NCBI RefSeq assembly: GCF_030124145.1
Contig: NZ_JASKMS010000016.1
Span: 1-64,000, forward strand
Length of the DNA: 64,000 nucleotides
Origin: Streptomyces sp. 378
GTDB taxonomy: Bacteria > Actinomycetota > Actinomycetes > Streptomycetales > Streptomycetaceae
Direction: 5' to 3'
The first letter of the stretch is position 1, and each line of letters begins with the position of its first letter. The translations under genes were made by a program, and so were the position numbers. Shown one piece after another: positions 32,242 to 41,746 of the stretch. The notes under the pieces are model-generated. The model worked only from the letters and a program-made list of their open reading frames with translations, made no database searches and had not been told where the DNA came from.

Positions 32242-33219
32242 ATGCGCAGACCGTTCGCCCTTCTCGCCGCGGCCCTTCTCACGGGCGCCCTCGCCGTGCC
32301 CGCCTCAGCCGCCGACGGCGACGAGAAGTTCACGATCAAGGACCCGCGCATCACCGAGTCCAGCGGCCTGGCGGCCTCGCGGCAGCACCCCGGCATCTAC
32401 TGGACCCACAACGACAGCGACGACGGGGCCTACCTCTACGCCGTCGACGGCTCGACGGGCGAGACGGTCGCCACGATCACCCTGTCCGGCGTGGGCAGTC
32501 CGCGCGACGTCGAGGCCGTCTCCATCGGGCCGGACAACCAGATCTACGTCGGCGACATAGGCGACAACCTCGGCGGCACCTGGCCGTACGTCTGGATCTA
32601 CCGGCTGCCCGAGCCGAAGAACCTGCGCGACCAGACGATCAAGGCCACGCAGTACGTCGTGAAGTACTCCGACGGCGCGCGGGACGCCGAGTCCCTCGTC
32701 GTGCACCCGAAGACGGGCCGCGTCTACATCGTCGACAAGAACGAGAAGGGCGGGCATCTGTACGAGGGCCCGGCCCGGCTCTCGCCCTCCGGGTCGAACA
32801 CCTTCCGCCCCGTCGCGGCCGTCCCCGACCTGGAGGCCACCGACGCCACCCTCTCCCCGGACGGCGAACACCTCGTCGTCCGCAGCTACTTCGGCGCGAT
32901 CGCCTACGACTGGAACGGCGGGAAGATCAAGCGGAAGGAACGCCTCGGAGTGCCGTTCCTCGGCCAGGGAGAGTCCGTCACCTACACCGCCGACGGCGAG
33001 AAGCTCATGTACGGCGCCGAGGGCGCGGACAGCCCTGTGGAGCCGCAGGACGCTCCCGGGGGCGGCGGCTCCGACTCGCCCGGGAGCGGCGGTTCGGCCG
33101 CACGGGACGACGGCGCCGCCGACGACGGGTTCGGCGGCAACCTCAGGACCGGCGTCATCGCCGTGGCCTTGGCGTGCGCCGCCCTGCTCGGTCTGCGCGG
33201 GCTGCGGCGACAGAAGTAG
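32242..33219 (+). CDS. Secreted, membrane-anchored beta-propeller-like protein
   Basis: A 325-residue exported protein: Sec signal peptide cleaved after PASA (about residue 23), a WD40/NHL-like beta-propeller (repeats such as IYVGDIGDN, VYIVDKN, VTYTADGEKLMYGAEG), a Gly/Ser/Asp linker from about residue 265, and a C-terminal membrane helix with RRQK tail (GVIAVALACAALLGLRGL). It should be anchored outside the cell by the C-terminus. No active site recognised. Divergent from the SGNH hydrolase gene, 89 bp apart. Confidence 0.82.
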   Translation: MRRPFALLAAALLTGALAVPASAADGDEKFTIKDPRITESSGLAASRQHPGIYWTHNDSDDGAYLYAVDGSTGETVATITLSGVGSPRDVEAVSIGPDNQIYVGDIGDNLGGTWPYVWIYRLPEPKNLRDQTIKATQYVVKYSDGARDAESLVVHPKTGRVYIVDKNEKGGHLYEGPARLSPSGSNTFRPVAAVPDLEATDATLSPDGEHLVVRSYFGAIAYDWNGGKIKRKERLGVPFLGQGESVTYTADGEKLMYGAEGADSPVEPQDAPGGGGSDSPGSGGSAARDDGAADDGFGGNLRTGVIAVALACAALLGLRGLRRQK

Positions 33220-33459
33220 AAGCCGGAAGGCGTTCTCCGACGCGTCTACGATCCGCCGGAGTTGAGACCCGAAGTGGTCGGAGTCGGGGCCCGAACGTCT
33301 CCTCCGAGAGCGACGCCATCGCCGGGGAGCGACCCGACGCCAGAACCTTCTCCAGCACCGGCACCTGCCAGAGCTCCGCTTCCCGCTGGTGGAGCTGCGT
33401 GCGGCGCGGCCCCGACGACGTAGCCACCGCGCGGCCGGGCCGGCCGGACCGGGACCGGA

Positions 33460-34320
33460 TCACCCGGCGACGAAAGCCACCCGGAACATCTTCGGCCACC
33501 ACTTGCCGGTGAGCAGGAACTCATCGGTGCCCGGGATGGCGGCGATGCCGTTGAGCACCTCGGCGGGCCGCCGCTCCTTCGAGGGCAGCAGTCCCGAGGC
33601 GTCGATCTGAGCGGTGACCGCGCCGGTACCCGTGTCGACGCGCACGATTCGGTCGGAGGGCCAGACATTGGCGTACACACGGTCGCCCACGCATTCCAGC
33701 TCGTTGAGCTGCGGCACCGGACGGCCTCGAAGAGTGACGAGGAGTTCACCCGTCGGGGCCAGCGTGCGCGGGTCCCGCAAGGTGAGCCGAGCGGAACCGT
33801 CACTGGTGACCAGCCGCCCGCGCCCCGGCTGGTGGCATACGCCCCAGCCCTCCGCCGGGTAGGGGAGACGACGCAGCTCGGCCAGGGTTTTGGCGTCCCG
33901 TTCGATGGCGATGCGGTCCCGGAAGGTCAACTGCCACAGCGTCCGTCCGAGGACGGTGATCCCCTCCCCGAACAGTGGCGCCGGCAGGCCGGCACGGACG
34001 GTGGGACGCCGGCCGGGCGGGCCCCGGCGGATCGACGACTCACCGGCCATGCCCGTCCCCTCGTACAGGGTTCGCCCGGCCAGCTCCAGGCCCTGCGTGT
34101 AGGCCTTCGGGTCGTGGGGCAGGACGTCGAGGACCCTGACCCTCAGTTGCTCGACCGACCCCGCGGCAGACCCGGCAACGGCCTGCGTGCGCACCGGTGA
34201 GCGGTCGTCAGCCGTACAGGAGGTGAGCAGTGCCGAGCCTCCCAGGACCGCGGCCGCGAGGGCCGGGAGCGCACGCATCCGCCCGCACCGGGCCATCGGC
34301 CGGGAGCCGCGAACCGTCAT
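33460..34320 (-). CDS. Glutaminyl-peptide cyclotransferase (lipoprotein)
   Basis: A 286-residue member of the plant/bacterial-type glutamine cyclotransferase family (five-bladed propeller): YTQGLELAGRTLYEGTG, LFGEGITVLGRTLWQLTFRD, YPAEGWGVCH, QLNELECVGDRVYANVWPSD, then LNGIAAIPGTDEFLLTGKWWP, all conserved blocks. It cyclises N-terminal Gln to pyroglutamate. The N-terminus has a lipobox-like LLTSC, so it is probably attached outside the membrane. GGAGA seven bases before the ATG sets the start. Last gene of the minus-strand polysaccharide transcript. Confidence 0.9.
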   Translation of the reverse strand: MTVRGSRPMARCGRMRALPALAAAVLGGSALLTSCTADDRSPVRTQAVAGSAAGSVEQLRVRVLDVLPHDPKAYTQGLELAGRTLYEGTGMAGESSIRRGPPGRRPTVRAGLPAPLFGEGITVLGRTLWQLTFRDRIAIERDAKTLAELRRLPYPAEGWGVCHQPGRGRLVTSDGSARLTLRDPRTLAPTGELLVTLRGRPVPQLNELECVGDRVYANVWPSDRIVRVDTGTGAVTAQIDASGLLPSKERRPAEVLNGIAAIPGTDEFLLTGKWWPKMFRVAFVAG

Positions 34321-34408
34321 GCCGGGTCTCCGGCGCCGACGACCGCCTGGCCGACGGCGCGGCACCTGCCGGGCGCGGCCCGGGCCGGCCGCGGCGTCCT
34401 CTCCGCGG

Positions 34409-35938
34409 TCAGTGATGGTCTCCGCCTTCCTGGGCGGCCACCGGAGTGGTGTCCTTTCCCGTCGGTGCGGCCGGCGCGGGGAAGGCGCCGATCGTCGCCG
34501 GCCTGCCGCGGCGGCGGAGCCGTGGCCGGAGCATGAGCCGGGCCAGGAGCCGGAGCCGCCCCCGGCGTCCCGAGGTCTTGGGACGGTACCCGTAGCCGTA
34601 CTGCTCGCTGTCGCGCTTGGCGGGCACCATGTTGAGTACGCTTCCGAGCACCGTGGCGCCCACGTCTTGCAGGGCGCGCACGGCGTCGGTGACCTGCGCT
34701 CGTGAGCTCTTCGCGTACCGGGCGGCCAGCAGGTAGCCGTCGACCGCCGAGGCCATCGCCGGGGTGTCCGCGACCGGGAGGACCGGTGCGGTGTCGATCA
34801 CCACATGGTCGAACCTGTCGGCGAGCGAGCGCACCACGGCGCGGAACTGCTCCGAGCCCAGCATCTCCGCGGGGTTCGGCGGCAGTACCCCGCTGGCCAG
34901 CACCGAGAATGAGCCCGCCGACTGCATCACGTTCTCGGTGTTCGCCTGGCCGATCAAAACGGTGGTCAGTCCGGCGTCCTGTACCAGGCCGAGCGCGGAG
35001 GCCACGCAGGGGCGCCGCAGGTCGGCGTCGACCAGGCAGACCGAGGAACCGAACTCGGCCAGGGAGGACGCCAGGTTGATCGAGATGCTCGTCTTCCCCT
35101 CGGCAGGCACCGCGCTGGTGACCGCGATGACCTTGGGCGGAGCGTCGACGTCGACGAACCGGAGGTTGGTGCGCAGCCGTCTGAAGTCTTCCGCCCGCCG
35201 GCCGAACGAGTCGTCGTCCACCGCCACCGCGTGCCGGGAGGCACTCTGGTCGAGGACGACGCTGCCGAGTACGGCCGGTCCGCCGGTGTCGGCGAGACAC
35301 CGGGTGAGGTCGTTGCGGCTGCGCACCGAGGTGTCCAGTGACTCCCGCGCGACCGCCAGGCCGGTTCCGAGCCCCAGGCCGGCCACGAGCCCGAGTGCGA
35401 GGTTGAGCACCAGGTTCGGTGAGGTCGGCGTCTTGGGCCTGGTGGCGTGCTCGGTGATGCTCAGCCGGACGGGCGAGAGCCGGGCGCCCTCCGGTCGTTC
35501 GATCTTGGCGATGACCTCGGCGAAGCGGTGGGCGACCGCGTTGCTGATCCGGGCCGCCCGGGACGGTTTGGTGTCGGTGACCGTGATCTTGAGAAGTACC
35601 GTTTCGAGAGGCACCTCTGTGGTGATCTTCTGGGCCAGCTGTGAGGCCGTCATGTCCAGGCGCAGAAACTCGGCGACCGGTTCGGTCACGTAAGGGCTGG
35701 TGACCACTTCCGCGTAGGAGCGGACGCGAGCCTGGGCGAAGCTGTTGCCCTGATTGAGCTTGACCGTGTCGTCCCAGTCCTGGAGCGACACGAAGAGGGT
35801 CGAGGTGGCCTGGTACTGCGGTGTGGTGGTGTGGGTGACGAACGCGCCGACCGCTGTTCCCAGCAGGCCCAGCGCCGCGATGATGCGCCAGCGCCTGACC
35901 AGGAACCGAAGGTAGTCGGACAGATTCAAGGTATCCAT
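34409..35938 (-). CDS. Polysaccharide co-polymerase / BY-kinase (Wzz-Wzc type)
   Basis: A 509-residue fusion of a Wzz chain-length domain and a bacterial tyrosine kinase. Two membrane helices (about residues 18-36 and 175-195) flank the extracellular Wzz part; the cytoplasmic kinase has Walker A AVPAEGKTSISINLA, Walker A' VCLVDADLRRP and Walker B HVVIDTAPV. A short tyrosine-containing cluster (SEQYGYGY) near residue 460 precedes a basic/proline-rich tail. It should set chain length and export timing; the phosphatase at 56918 is the likely antagonist. Upstream ATGs are possible starts. Confidence 0.92.
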   Translation of the reverse strand: MDTLNLSDYLRFLVRRWRIIAALGLLGTAVGAFVTHTTTPQYQATSTLFVSLQDWDDTVKLNQGNSFAQARVRSYAEVVTSPYVTEPVAEFLRLDMTASQLAQKITTEVPLETVLLKITVTDTKPSRAARISNAVAHRFAEVIAKIERPEGARLSPVRLSITEHATRPKTPTSPNLVLNLALGLVAGLGLGTGLAVARESLDTSVRSRNDLTRCLADTGGPAVLGSVVLDQSASRHAVAVDDDSFGRRAEDFRRLRTNLRFVDVDAPPKVIAVTSAVPAEGKTSISINLASSLAEFGSSVCLVDADLRRPCVASALGLVQDAGLTTVLIGQANTENVMQSAGSFSVLASGVLPPNPAEMLGSEQFRAVVRSLADRFDHVVIDTAPVLPVADTPAMASAVDGYLLAARYAKSSRAQVTDAVRALQDVGATVLGSVLNMVPAKRDSEQYGYGYRPKTSGRRGRLRLLARLMLRPRLRRRGRPATIGAFPAPAAPTGKDTTPVAAQEGGDHH

Positions 35939-36118
35939 CCCAAGTGTGCAAAACGGCATCAACATTGATATTCGGTAGCTACGTGATCGTATCTGCGATA
36001 CGCGGCCAAAACGCTCCCTCTCTCGCCGAGTCGGCCGGAGCCGCCCATCGGTGTCGGCGAGGCGTGCGTTCCGGCACTGCCGACCCGGAACCGGATCCCG
36101 TACCGTCGAGCAGGCGGA
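35939..36118. promoter_or_regulatory. A/T-rich upstream region with small palindrome
   Basis: The 180-bp gap between DUF4012 and the Wzz/kinase gene is A/T-rich by local standards. It holds CGTATC-TGC-GATACG (35988-36002), a perfect 6-bp inverted repeat about 50 bp before the kinase start, a possible operator. A separate promoter for the kinase gene is therefore likely. Confidence 0.5.
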
Positions 36119-38026
36119 TCAGCCGGTGCACGGACCGCTCGGGAGCGCTCTGGCCCGCAGGGGGCGCACCAGGGGCTGACGCAGCACGTGGGCAGAACGG
36201 GCCGCCGGAGGCTCCAGCAAGTGGAGTACGAGGGTGCGCGCGGCGCCCGCGGGCAACTCGACGTCGAGGGTGAAGACCGGGTGGCCCCGCTCGGTGCCGT
36301 GGCTGAGCTGAGCTGAGCGTCCGTCCAGGGTGGCACCGGACAGGGTGGCGCCGGCACTGGCGTAATAGGACACCAGGAGGCGGTTGTCACCCGGCCGGGT
36401 GTCGTAGGGCGGGTCGTCCACCCGCTGGACGACGTACGGCGGGAGTCCCGAGACAGGGGCCCGGTTGGCGAGGCGCACGGTCACGGTGACCTCCCGCCGG
36501 CCGTCGACGCACCGGCCCGGTGCCCATACGAGCCGGCGGTCGAGGTAGTAGTCGAGCTTCGTACCCGCCGCGTTGTTGACGACCAGTCCGGCCAGTGGAG
36601 CGGATCTTCCGGGCAGGGCTCCGCCGAACGACCGCGCCAGGAGCTCGCGCTGCTCCGCCGCGTGCCTACTCCACACCTTGATCCGCCCGTCTCCCAACTG
36701 CCGGTGCAGTGCCGAGAAGAGTGCGGTCCGGCGCGTGGGGTCCGTCGACGCGCCGAGCAGCCGGATGGCCACCGCGCGCGCCACATCGAGGAAGTACGCC
36801 TTGCGCCGCTTGAAGTCCGGGTGGAGCGCGTAGCTGGCACGCTCGCTGAGATCGACGACGTTGTGGGCGGTGACGGCGCTCCCGTCGGGCAGCCGGGCAG
36901 GGCCGGAGGCGGTGAGGAGCCCGGAGACCGCACCGGGGTCCAGGCCGAAGGCGCCGTCCACCCTCTGGCCGCTGTGCCGCTGCCACGCCGCGGCCCAGAT
37001 CCGCGCCGCGTACGGGAAGTGCGGGCTCATGTTGGAGTTGACCCAGGTCCGGGTCGGGGCGCTGGGACCGTAGAGCCCGTTGAACTCCGCTCCCAGGTCG
37101 ACGTCCGCATAGGCCTCGGTCAGTTCGGTGTCGTTGCCGAAGTGCTCGAAGCTCAGTCGGCCCCGCTCCGCCCTGAGCACCGCGAAGGCTCCGGGCAGCC
37201 CACCCGTTCCACGAGCCTCGGCGGTGTTCTCGAACACCGCCAGATACCGCCGCGGTCCGTCGGCTCCGAGCATCGGGGGCATCAACCGGGCCGCCGCGGC
37301 GGCATCGTGGGCGAGCTGGGTGATCCGGTCGAGCTGCCGGGCGAGTTCGGTGCGCGCCCGGTCGGTGGCCGGCAGCCAGGTGCTGTGCGGGAGGGCGTCG
37401 ACCTCGGCACGCACCCTCGATGCGCTGTGCGAGGCCTGTCCGAGAAGGGGAGCCACACGGCGCAGCGCGGAGAGGTCCAGGTGCCGGCCGTCGTCCGTCC
37501 CGGTGGCATCGAGTTCCGCGACGGTGCGCGTCAGGGGAGAGAGCACGTCGTGGGCCAGCCGGTCGGAGGCCTCCGCGATACCGCGCACCGTACGGAAGGG
37601 ACCGCCGAGAAGGGGCAGATGAGCCGCCGGGAACCAGGCGGGGCCGGTCGTGAGCCGATGAGCCCGGGAGGCGTGGCCGGTGGCGTCGCGCACCGCGTCC
37701 TGCACTGTTGCGGTCGGCGCCGCAGGCGGGCCGGCAGCGGTGACCGGGGCCGCTGCGGGCTGCTGCCGCCGCAGCGTCTCCAGGCTCCGCTGGGCGGCCA
37801 GCAGCTCATTTCGGGCGAGTACGCCGGTGACCGCGATCCAGGCGGCGCCGGCCAGGACCAGTCCGGCCGCGGCGTACAGCGGCATCCTGACACGACGGTC
37901 GCGCAGTCGGCGGACGATCACGGCGGGCAGGACCCACTCCTTGCACCGGCGCGCAGTCCATCGGGCCCGCTCCGCACCGAGCGGGGGTTTCTGCCCCCGC
38001 GACGCACCACGGCGAGTCTCGGACAT
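36119..38026 (-). CDS. DUF4012 domain protein of polysaccharide loci
   Basis: A 635-residue protein: basic cytoplasmic N-terminus, one membrane helix (MPLYAAAGLVLAGAAWIAVTG at about residues 48-68), then a large extracytoplasmic DUF4012 domain with RYLAVFENTAEARGTGGLPGAF (in parts), WVNSNMSPHFPYAARIWAAAW and LDPGAVSGLL. It resembles LytR-like attachment proteins in context; its biochemical role is unknown, but the family sits in actinobacterial and cyanobacterial surface polysaccharide clusters. AGGGAG nine bases upstream fixes the ATG. Transcribed with the phosphoglycosyl transferase. Confidence 0.88.
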   Translation of the reverse strand: MSETRRGASRGQKPPLGAERARWTARRCKEWVLPAVIVRRLRDRRVRMPLYAAAGLVLAGAAWIAVTGVLARNELLAAQRSLETLRRQQPAAAPVTAAGPPAAPTATVQDAVRDATGHASRAHRLTTGPAWFPAAHLPLLGGPFRTVRGIAEASDRLAHDVLSPLTRTVAELDATGTDDGRHLDLSALRRVAPLLGQASHSASRVRAEVDALPHSTWLPATDRARTELARQLDRITQLAHDAAAAARLMPPMLGADGPRRYLAVFENTAEARGTGGLPGAFAVLRAERGRLSFEHFGNDTELTEAYADVDLGAEFNGLYGPSAPTRTWVNSNMSPHFPYAARIWAAAWQRHSGQRVDGAFGLDPGAVSGLLTASGPARLPDGSAVTAHNVVDLSERASYALHPDFKRRKAYFLDVARAVAIRLLGASTDPTRRTALFSALHRQLGDGRIKVWSRHAAEQRELLARSFGGALPGRSAPLAGLVVNNAAGTKLDYYLDRRLVWAPGRCVDGRREVTVTVRLANRAPVSGLPPYVVQRVDDPPYDTRPGDNRLLVSYYASAGATLSGATLDGRSAQLSHGTERGHPVFTLDVELPAGAARTLVLHLLEPPAARSAHVLRQPLVRPLRARALPSGPCTG

Positions 38027-38137
38027 CTGATGTCACTCCCTGGCTGATCTCGTTCGCTGGGGCCCGTAGGCTCCCCCGACGCCCTGTGGGGCGCGGGGTG
38101 TGGAGGTGAACCCTCCGCGCGTCGCGCGGGAGCCGGC

Positions 38138-38797
38138 TCAGTAGGCGCCGTCACCGCGCAGCACGGCGGGGAGGGTCCGGCAGAGGATCGCCAGGTCCAG
38201 CCTGATCGAACAGGTGTCGACGTACTCAAGGTCCAGACGCAGGGCGTCCTCCCAGGCGAGGTCGGACCGTCCGCTCACCTGCCACAGACCGGTGATCCCG
38301 GGGCGGACCAGCAGGCGGCGCCGGGCCTCCCCGGTGAACGCCGAGTCCACGACCGGGAGCGGACGGGGGCCGACCAGGGACATCTGCCCTCGCAGCACAT
38401 TGACCAGTTGCGGCAACTCGTCCAGGGAGTAACGCCGCAACCAGCGCCCGGCCCTGGTCACCCGCGGGTCCTCGCGGATCTTGAAGAGGTGCCCGTCGGC
38501 CTCGTTGGACTCCTCCATGGCGACGCGCAACCGCTCCGAACCGACGTGCATCGTCCTCAACTTCAGGACGTGGAACTCCTTGCCCCGCCAACCGGTGCGG
38601 CGCTGGCGGAACAGCAGCGGGCCCGGACTGTCGAGCTTCACCGCGACGGCGGCGGCGATCAGCACCGGCGCCACGAACAGGAGCAGGACGGCGGCCCCCG
38701 CGCAGTCGATGAACCGCTTGGCGGCCCGGACTCCCCCGTGCGCCCGCCCCCAGGGGACCGGCCGGTGGGGAGCCGTCTTCGCAGCGGTTACCGGCAT
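38138..38797 (-). CDS. Undecaprenyl-phosphate phosphoglycosyl transferase (small, PglC-like)
   Basis: A 219-residue initiating sugar-phosphate transferase: membrane-inserted helix AAVLLLFVAPVLIAAAVAVKL, then SPGPLLFRQRRTGWRGKEFHVLKLRTM, the DELPQLVNVLRGQMSLVGPRP signature with the catalytic acidic residue, and PGITGLWQVSGRSDL (each shown in part). It lacks the multi-helix N-terminal part of WbaP-type enzymes, so it is a monotopic catalytic core. It should load the first sugar onto undecaprenyl phosphate at the inner leaflet. Divergent from the nucleotide-sugar gene at 38989. Confidence 0.93.
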   Translation of the reverse strand: MPVTAAKTAPHRPVPWGRAHGGVRAAKRFIDCAGAAVLLLFVAPVLIAAAVAVKLDSPGPLLFRQRRTGWRGKEFHVLKLRTMHVGSERLRVAMEESNEADGHLFKIREDPRVTRAGRWLRRYSLDELPQLVNVLRGQMSLVGPRPLPVVDSAFTGEARRRLLVRPGITGLWQVSGRSDLAWEDALRLDLEYVDTCSIRLDLAILCRTLPAVLRGDGAY

Positions 38798-38988
38798 CGC
38801 GCATCCCTTCGCTTTCTGCGGCAGAACGGGTGAAACGTGTCCTTGTCCGGGCGCATGGGGCCCGCAGAACATCTCAATCGGGCTATTCCTGACTAAGAAA
38901 TAGAAACACGACATTGACCTACACTTCGGCAATGACACCGAAGCTCGACCTCGCCACCAGCCTGGGCGGGGCGGCCGAGAGGACCTGC
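38798..38988. promoter_or_regulatory. Divergent promoter region of the polysaccharide locus
   Basis: A 191-bp region between the initiating transferase (minus) and the decarboxylase-like gene (plus). It contains an A/T-rich stretch around 38880-38915 (CTATT ... AATAG inverted arms) and TTGACC at 38914, a possible -35 for the plus strand. Both halves of the locus are probably controlled from here. Confidence 0.5.
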
Positions 38989-39990
38989 ATGCGTGCGGTA
39001 GTGACGGGTGGGGCCGGGTTTCTCGGCTCCCATTTGTGTGAACGGCTGCTTCAGGCGGACCACGAAGTCGTCTGCGTGGACAACTTCCTGACATCCAGCC
39101 CCGAGAACATCGAGCACCTCACGGGTGACCGGCGCTTCCAGTTCCGTCATCGGGACATCACCCAGGGCCTGGACGACCCAGGGCCGGTGGACGCCGTCTT
39201 TCACATGGCTTCACCAGCCTCGCCCGCGGACTACCTGAGACTGCCCCTGGAGACACTCCGAGTGGGCTCCGCCGGCACCTGGCACGCCCTGGATCTGGCC
39301 GCCGCCAAGGGCGCCCGCTTCCTGCTGGCCTCCACCTCCGAGTCGTACGGCGACCCGCTGGTCCATCCTCAGCCGGAGGGCTACTGGGGACATGTGAACC
39401 CGGTGGGCCCGCGTTCGGTGTACGACGAGGCGAAGCGCTTCGGTGAGGCACTGACGATGGCGTACCGCAGGAGCCGTGGTGTGGACGCCAAGATCGTGCG
39501 CATCTTCAACACCTTCGGGCCGCGGATGCGCCCGGACGACGGACGGGCGATCCCCACCTTCATCCGCCAGGCGCTGAGCGGGGACCCGATCACGGTCAGC
39601 GGTGACGGCAGCCAGACCAGGTCCCTGTGCTACGTCGACGATGTGGTCGAAGGCCTGCTGCTCATGTTGGCCGGCGACCACTGCGGACCCGTCAACCTGG
39701 GCAATCCACACGAGGTCTCCATGCTGGAGCTGGCACAGTGGATCGGCAAGCTCACCCGGTCCCGCTCCGAGATCACGCTCATTCCCCGTCCCCAGGACGA
39801 CCCCGAGCGGCGGCGTCCGGACATCGCCCTGGCCCGCGAATTGCTGAACTGGGAACCCACGACTCCCGTGGAACGCGGCCTGTGCGACACCGTCACGTAC
39901 TTCCGCCGGCGTCTGACCCCCGGGGAGATCGCCGGGAGGGGCACGCGGCACGCCGGATGCACGCCGAGCTCCGAAGCCGCCCGCTCATGA
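38989..39990 (+). CDS. NAD-dependent UDP-glucuronate decarboxylase-like epimerase
   Basis: A 333-residue short-chain dehydrogenase/reductase: NAD motif VVTGGAGFLGSHL at the N-terminus, catalytic SVYDEAKRFGEA (YxxxK), then IFNTFGPRMRPDDGRAIP and GDGSQTRSLCYVDD, which match UDP-xylose synthases (UXS). It would supply UDP-xylose; a UDP-glucose/galactose epimerase activity is the alternative. GAGAGGA six bases before the ATG selects this start over upstream ATG and TTG codons. The stop overlaps the next start as ATGA, so this begins a tightly coupled operon. Confidence 0.85.
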   Translation: MRAVVTGGAGFLGSHLCERLLQADHEVVCVDNFLTSSPENIEHLTGDRRFQFRHRDITQGLDDPGPVDAVFHMASPASPADYLRLPLETLRVGSAGTWHALDLAAAKGARFLLASTSESYGDPLVHPQPEGYWGHVNPVGPRSVYDEAKRFGEALTMAYRRSRGVDAKIVRIFNTFGPRMRPDDGRAIPTFIRQALSGDPITVSGDGSQTRSLCYVDDVVEGLLLMLAGDHCGPVNLGNPHEVSMLELAQWIGKLTRSRSEITLIPRPQDDPERRRPDIALARELLNWEPTTPVERGLCDTVTYFRRRLTPGEIAGRGTRHAGCTPSSEAARS

Positions 39991-40937
39991 CCGCCCCTCC
40001 GAGCAGTCGAACGACAGCGGTGACGGCGGCTCCCGTGATCGAGTGCCTCGGTGTGCCCATCACCGCGCACACCCGCGACAGTGCGGCCGGCCATGTCGTG
40101 CACCTGGCCGGCCGGATGCGCGAGGCACGCCATGGGCTCACCGACGGACCCGGCGCCTCCGGCATCCGGCGCGGCAGTGACGTACACCTGTCCAACGCCT
40201 ACACGCTCGCGCTGGCCGACCGGGACCCCGAACTGCGCGGCATCCTCCGCTCGGCCGCCCTCAACCTCCCCGACGGGCAGCCGGTCGTGTGGGCCAACCG
40301 ACTGCTGCATCCGAGCGCCGCACTGCCGGGCACGCGTGTCTATGGCCCCGACCTCCTCACGGACGTCTTCGCCCTGACTCAGCACACGGATCTGAACCAC
40401 TACCTTCTCGGCTCCACGCCCCAGGTGCTCGACGCACTCCACCAGGAGCTGCGGCGGCGCTATCCCGGGGCGCGGATCGTCGGCACCTGCTCCCCGCCCT
40501 TCCGACCCCTGCACGTCCACGAATGGCGGCAGCAGGTGGAGGAAATCCGTTCCGCCGAGGCGGACATCGTCTGGGTCGGACTCGGCACGCCGAAGCAGGA
40601 CCGCTGGGCCGCCGAACTGTGCGACGCCCTGCCGGTGGTGGCCGTGGCCGTGGGCGCGGCCTTCGACTTCATCGCCGGCAACAAGCCGCAGGCACCGCAC
40701 TGGATGCGGCACAGCGGGCTGGAATGGCTGTTCCGGCTCGGCTGTGAACCACGCCGCCTGTGGCGCCGGTACCTGTTCGGCAACGCGCGCTTCGTCCACG
40801 GGGTGGTGCGCCAGGCGTCACGCCCGGTGCGAGCGGACAGCGGTGCGGTACACGCGGCATCCGATCGCCTGAATTCGGGCCGACTCGTCGGCCAAGGCCG
40901 GGAAAATCCCGACATCGTTCCTAAGGTACGGCCATGA
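39987..40937 (+). CDS. WecG/TagA/CpsF-family glycosyltransferase
   Basis: A 316-residue GT26 enzyme: LSNAYTLALADRDPELR, LPDGQPVVWANRLL, GTRVYGPDL, NHYLLGSTPQV, the ADIVWVGLGTPKQDRWA block and GAAFDFIAGNKPQAPHWMRHSGLEWLFRL (in parts), all diagnostic. Such enzymes transfer an N-acetylmannosamine or related (glucuronic/N-acetylaminouronic) residue to lipid-linked sugar as the second step of assembly. Starts within the previous stop (ATGA) and its own stop overlaps the next gene, so strict translational coupling. Confidence 0.92.
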   Translation: MTAPPSSRTTAVTAAPVIECLGVPITAHTRDSAAGHVVHLAGRMREARHGLTDGPGASGIRRGSDVHLSNAYTLALADRDPELRGILRSAALNLPDGQPVVWANRLLHPSAALPGTRVYGPDLLTDVFALTQHTDLNHYLLGSTPQVLDALHQELRRRYPGARIVGTCSPPFRPLHVHEWRQQVEEIRSAEADIVWVGLGTPKQDRWAAELCDALPVVAVAVGAAFDFIAGNKPQAPHWMRHSGLEWLFRLGCEPRRLWRRYLFGNARFVHGVVRQASRPVRADSGAVHAASDRLNSGRLVGQGRENPDIVPKVRP

Positions 40938-41746
40938 CGATCACTCCGGTCACACCCTCGATGGGGGATCTGCAAGAGCGCGAGCACGGAGTCGGGCACG
41001 ACTACGCGGCGGGCTCCCCCCACATTCGCCACCACACGATTCGCGACCGGCTGATCGGAGACCTCCACACCCTGGTCCAACAGGTCACCGACCGGAACGG
41101 GCAGTGCCGGGTGCTCGAACTGGGAGCCGGACACGGCACCTTCACCGATCATCTCGTGGCCGCGGGCGCGCAGGTCACGGTGACGGAGATGAGCGAGCCG
41201 AGCGTCCGCTTCCTCCGGAGCCGCTTCCACCGCAATCCGCAGGTCACCGTGATCCACGACAAGGACGGCACCGCGGCCTGCCAGGCCGGGCCGCTCGACG
41301 CCGTGGTGTGCATCTCCGTGCTGCACCACATCCCCGACTACCTGGGCACTGTCAGGCAGCTCATCGAGCGCATCGTTCCCGGCGGCGCGTTCCTCAGTGT
41401 CCAGGATCCCCTGTGGTACCCGCGCCGGTCACGGGTGTCGCTGAGTCTGGACCGGAACGCGTACTTCCTCTGGCGCCTCGGCCAGGGTCAGCTCCGCCGC
41501 GGCCTCGCCACCCGCCTGCGCCGGCTACGCGGCGTCTACGACGACGCCAATGAGGCCGACATGGTCGAGTACCACGTCGTCCGCGACGGCGTCGACGAGG
41601 AAGCCCTGCGGGACCTGCTCGCACCGGCCTTCGCGACGGTGGAGGTCCGGCGTTACTGGTCCACCCAGTCGGGGTTGCTTCAGGCCGTCGGAGAGCGCCT
41701 CTTCCCGCCGACGACCTTCGGCCTCGTCGCCACGGAACGCGTGTGA
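40934..41746 (+). CDS. Class I SAM-dependent methyltransferase
   Basis: A 270-residue methyltransferase: motif I VLELGAGHGTFTDHL, motif II VTVTEMS, motif IV DAVVCISVLHHIPDY and a C-terminal part with DPLWYPRRSRVSLSLD. Its resemblance is to methyltransferases found between glycosyltransferases in polysaccharide loci. Sugar O-methylation is likely but the acceptor is unknown. ATGA overlap with the gene before and GTGA with the one after. Confidence 0.88.
   Translation: MTITPVTPSMGDLQEREHGVGHDYAAGSPHIRHHTIRDRLIGDLHTLVQQVTDRNGQCRVLELGAGHGTFTDHLVAAGAQVTVTEMSEPSVRFLRSRFHRNPQVTVIHDKDGTAACQAGPLDAVVCISVLHHIPDYLGTVRQLIERIVPGGAFLSVQDPLWYPRRSRVSLSLDRNAYFLWRLGQGQLRRGLATRLRRLRGVYDDANEADMVEYHVVRDGVDEEALRDLLAPAFATVEVRRYWSTQSGLLQAVGERLFPPTTFGLVATERV

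Noticed and set aside
33220-33459. Possible remnant gene in the 240-bp gap before the cyclotransferase
   Set aside because: Short frames exist on both strands but none has family features or a start signal.
34020-34060. Apparent frameshift in the cyclotransferase (RRGPPGRRPTVRAG segment)
   Set aside because: Alternative frames do not give a better match, and reading resumes in the same frame with conserved LPAPLFGEG; a divergent segment is the simpler view.
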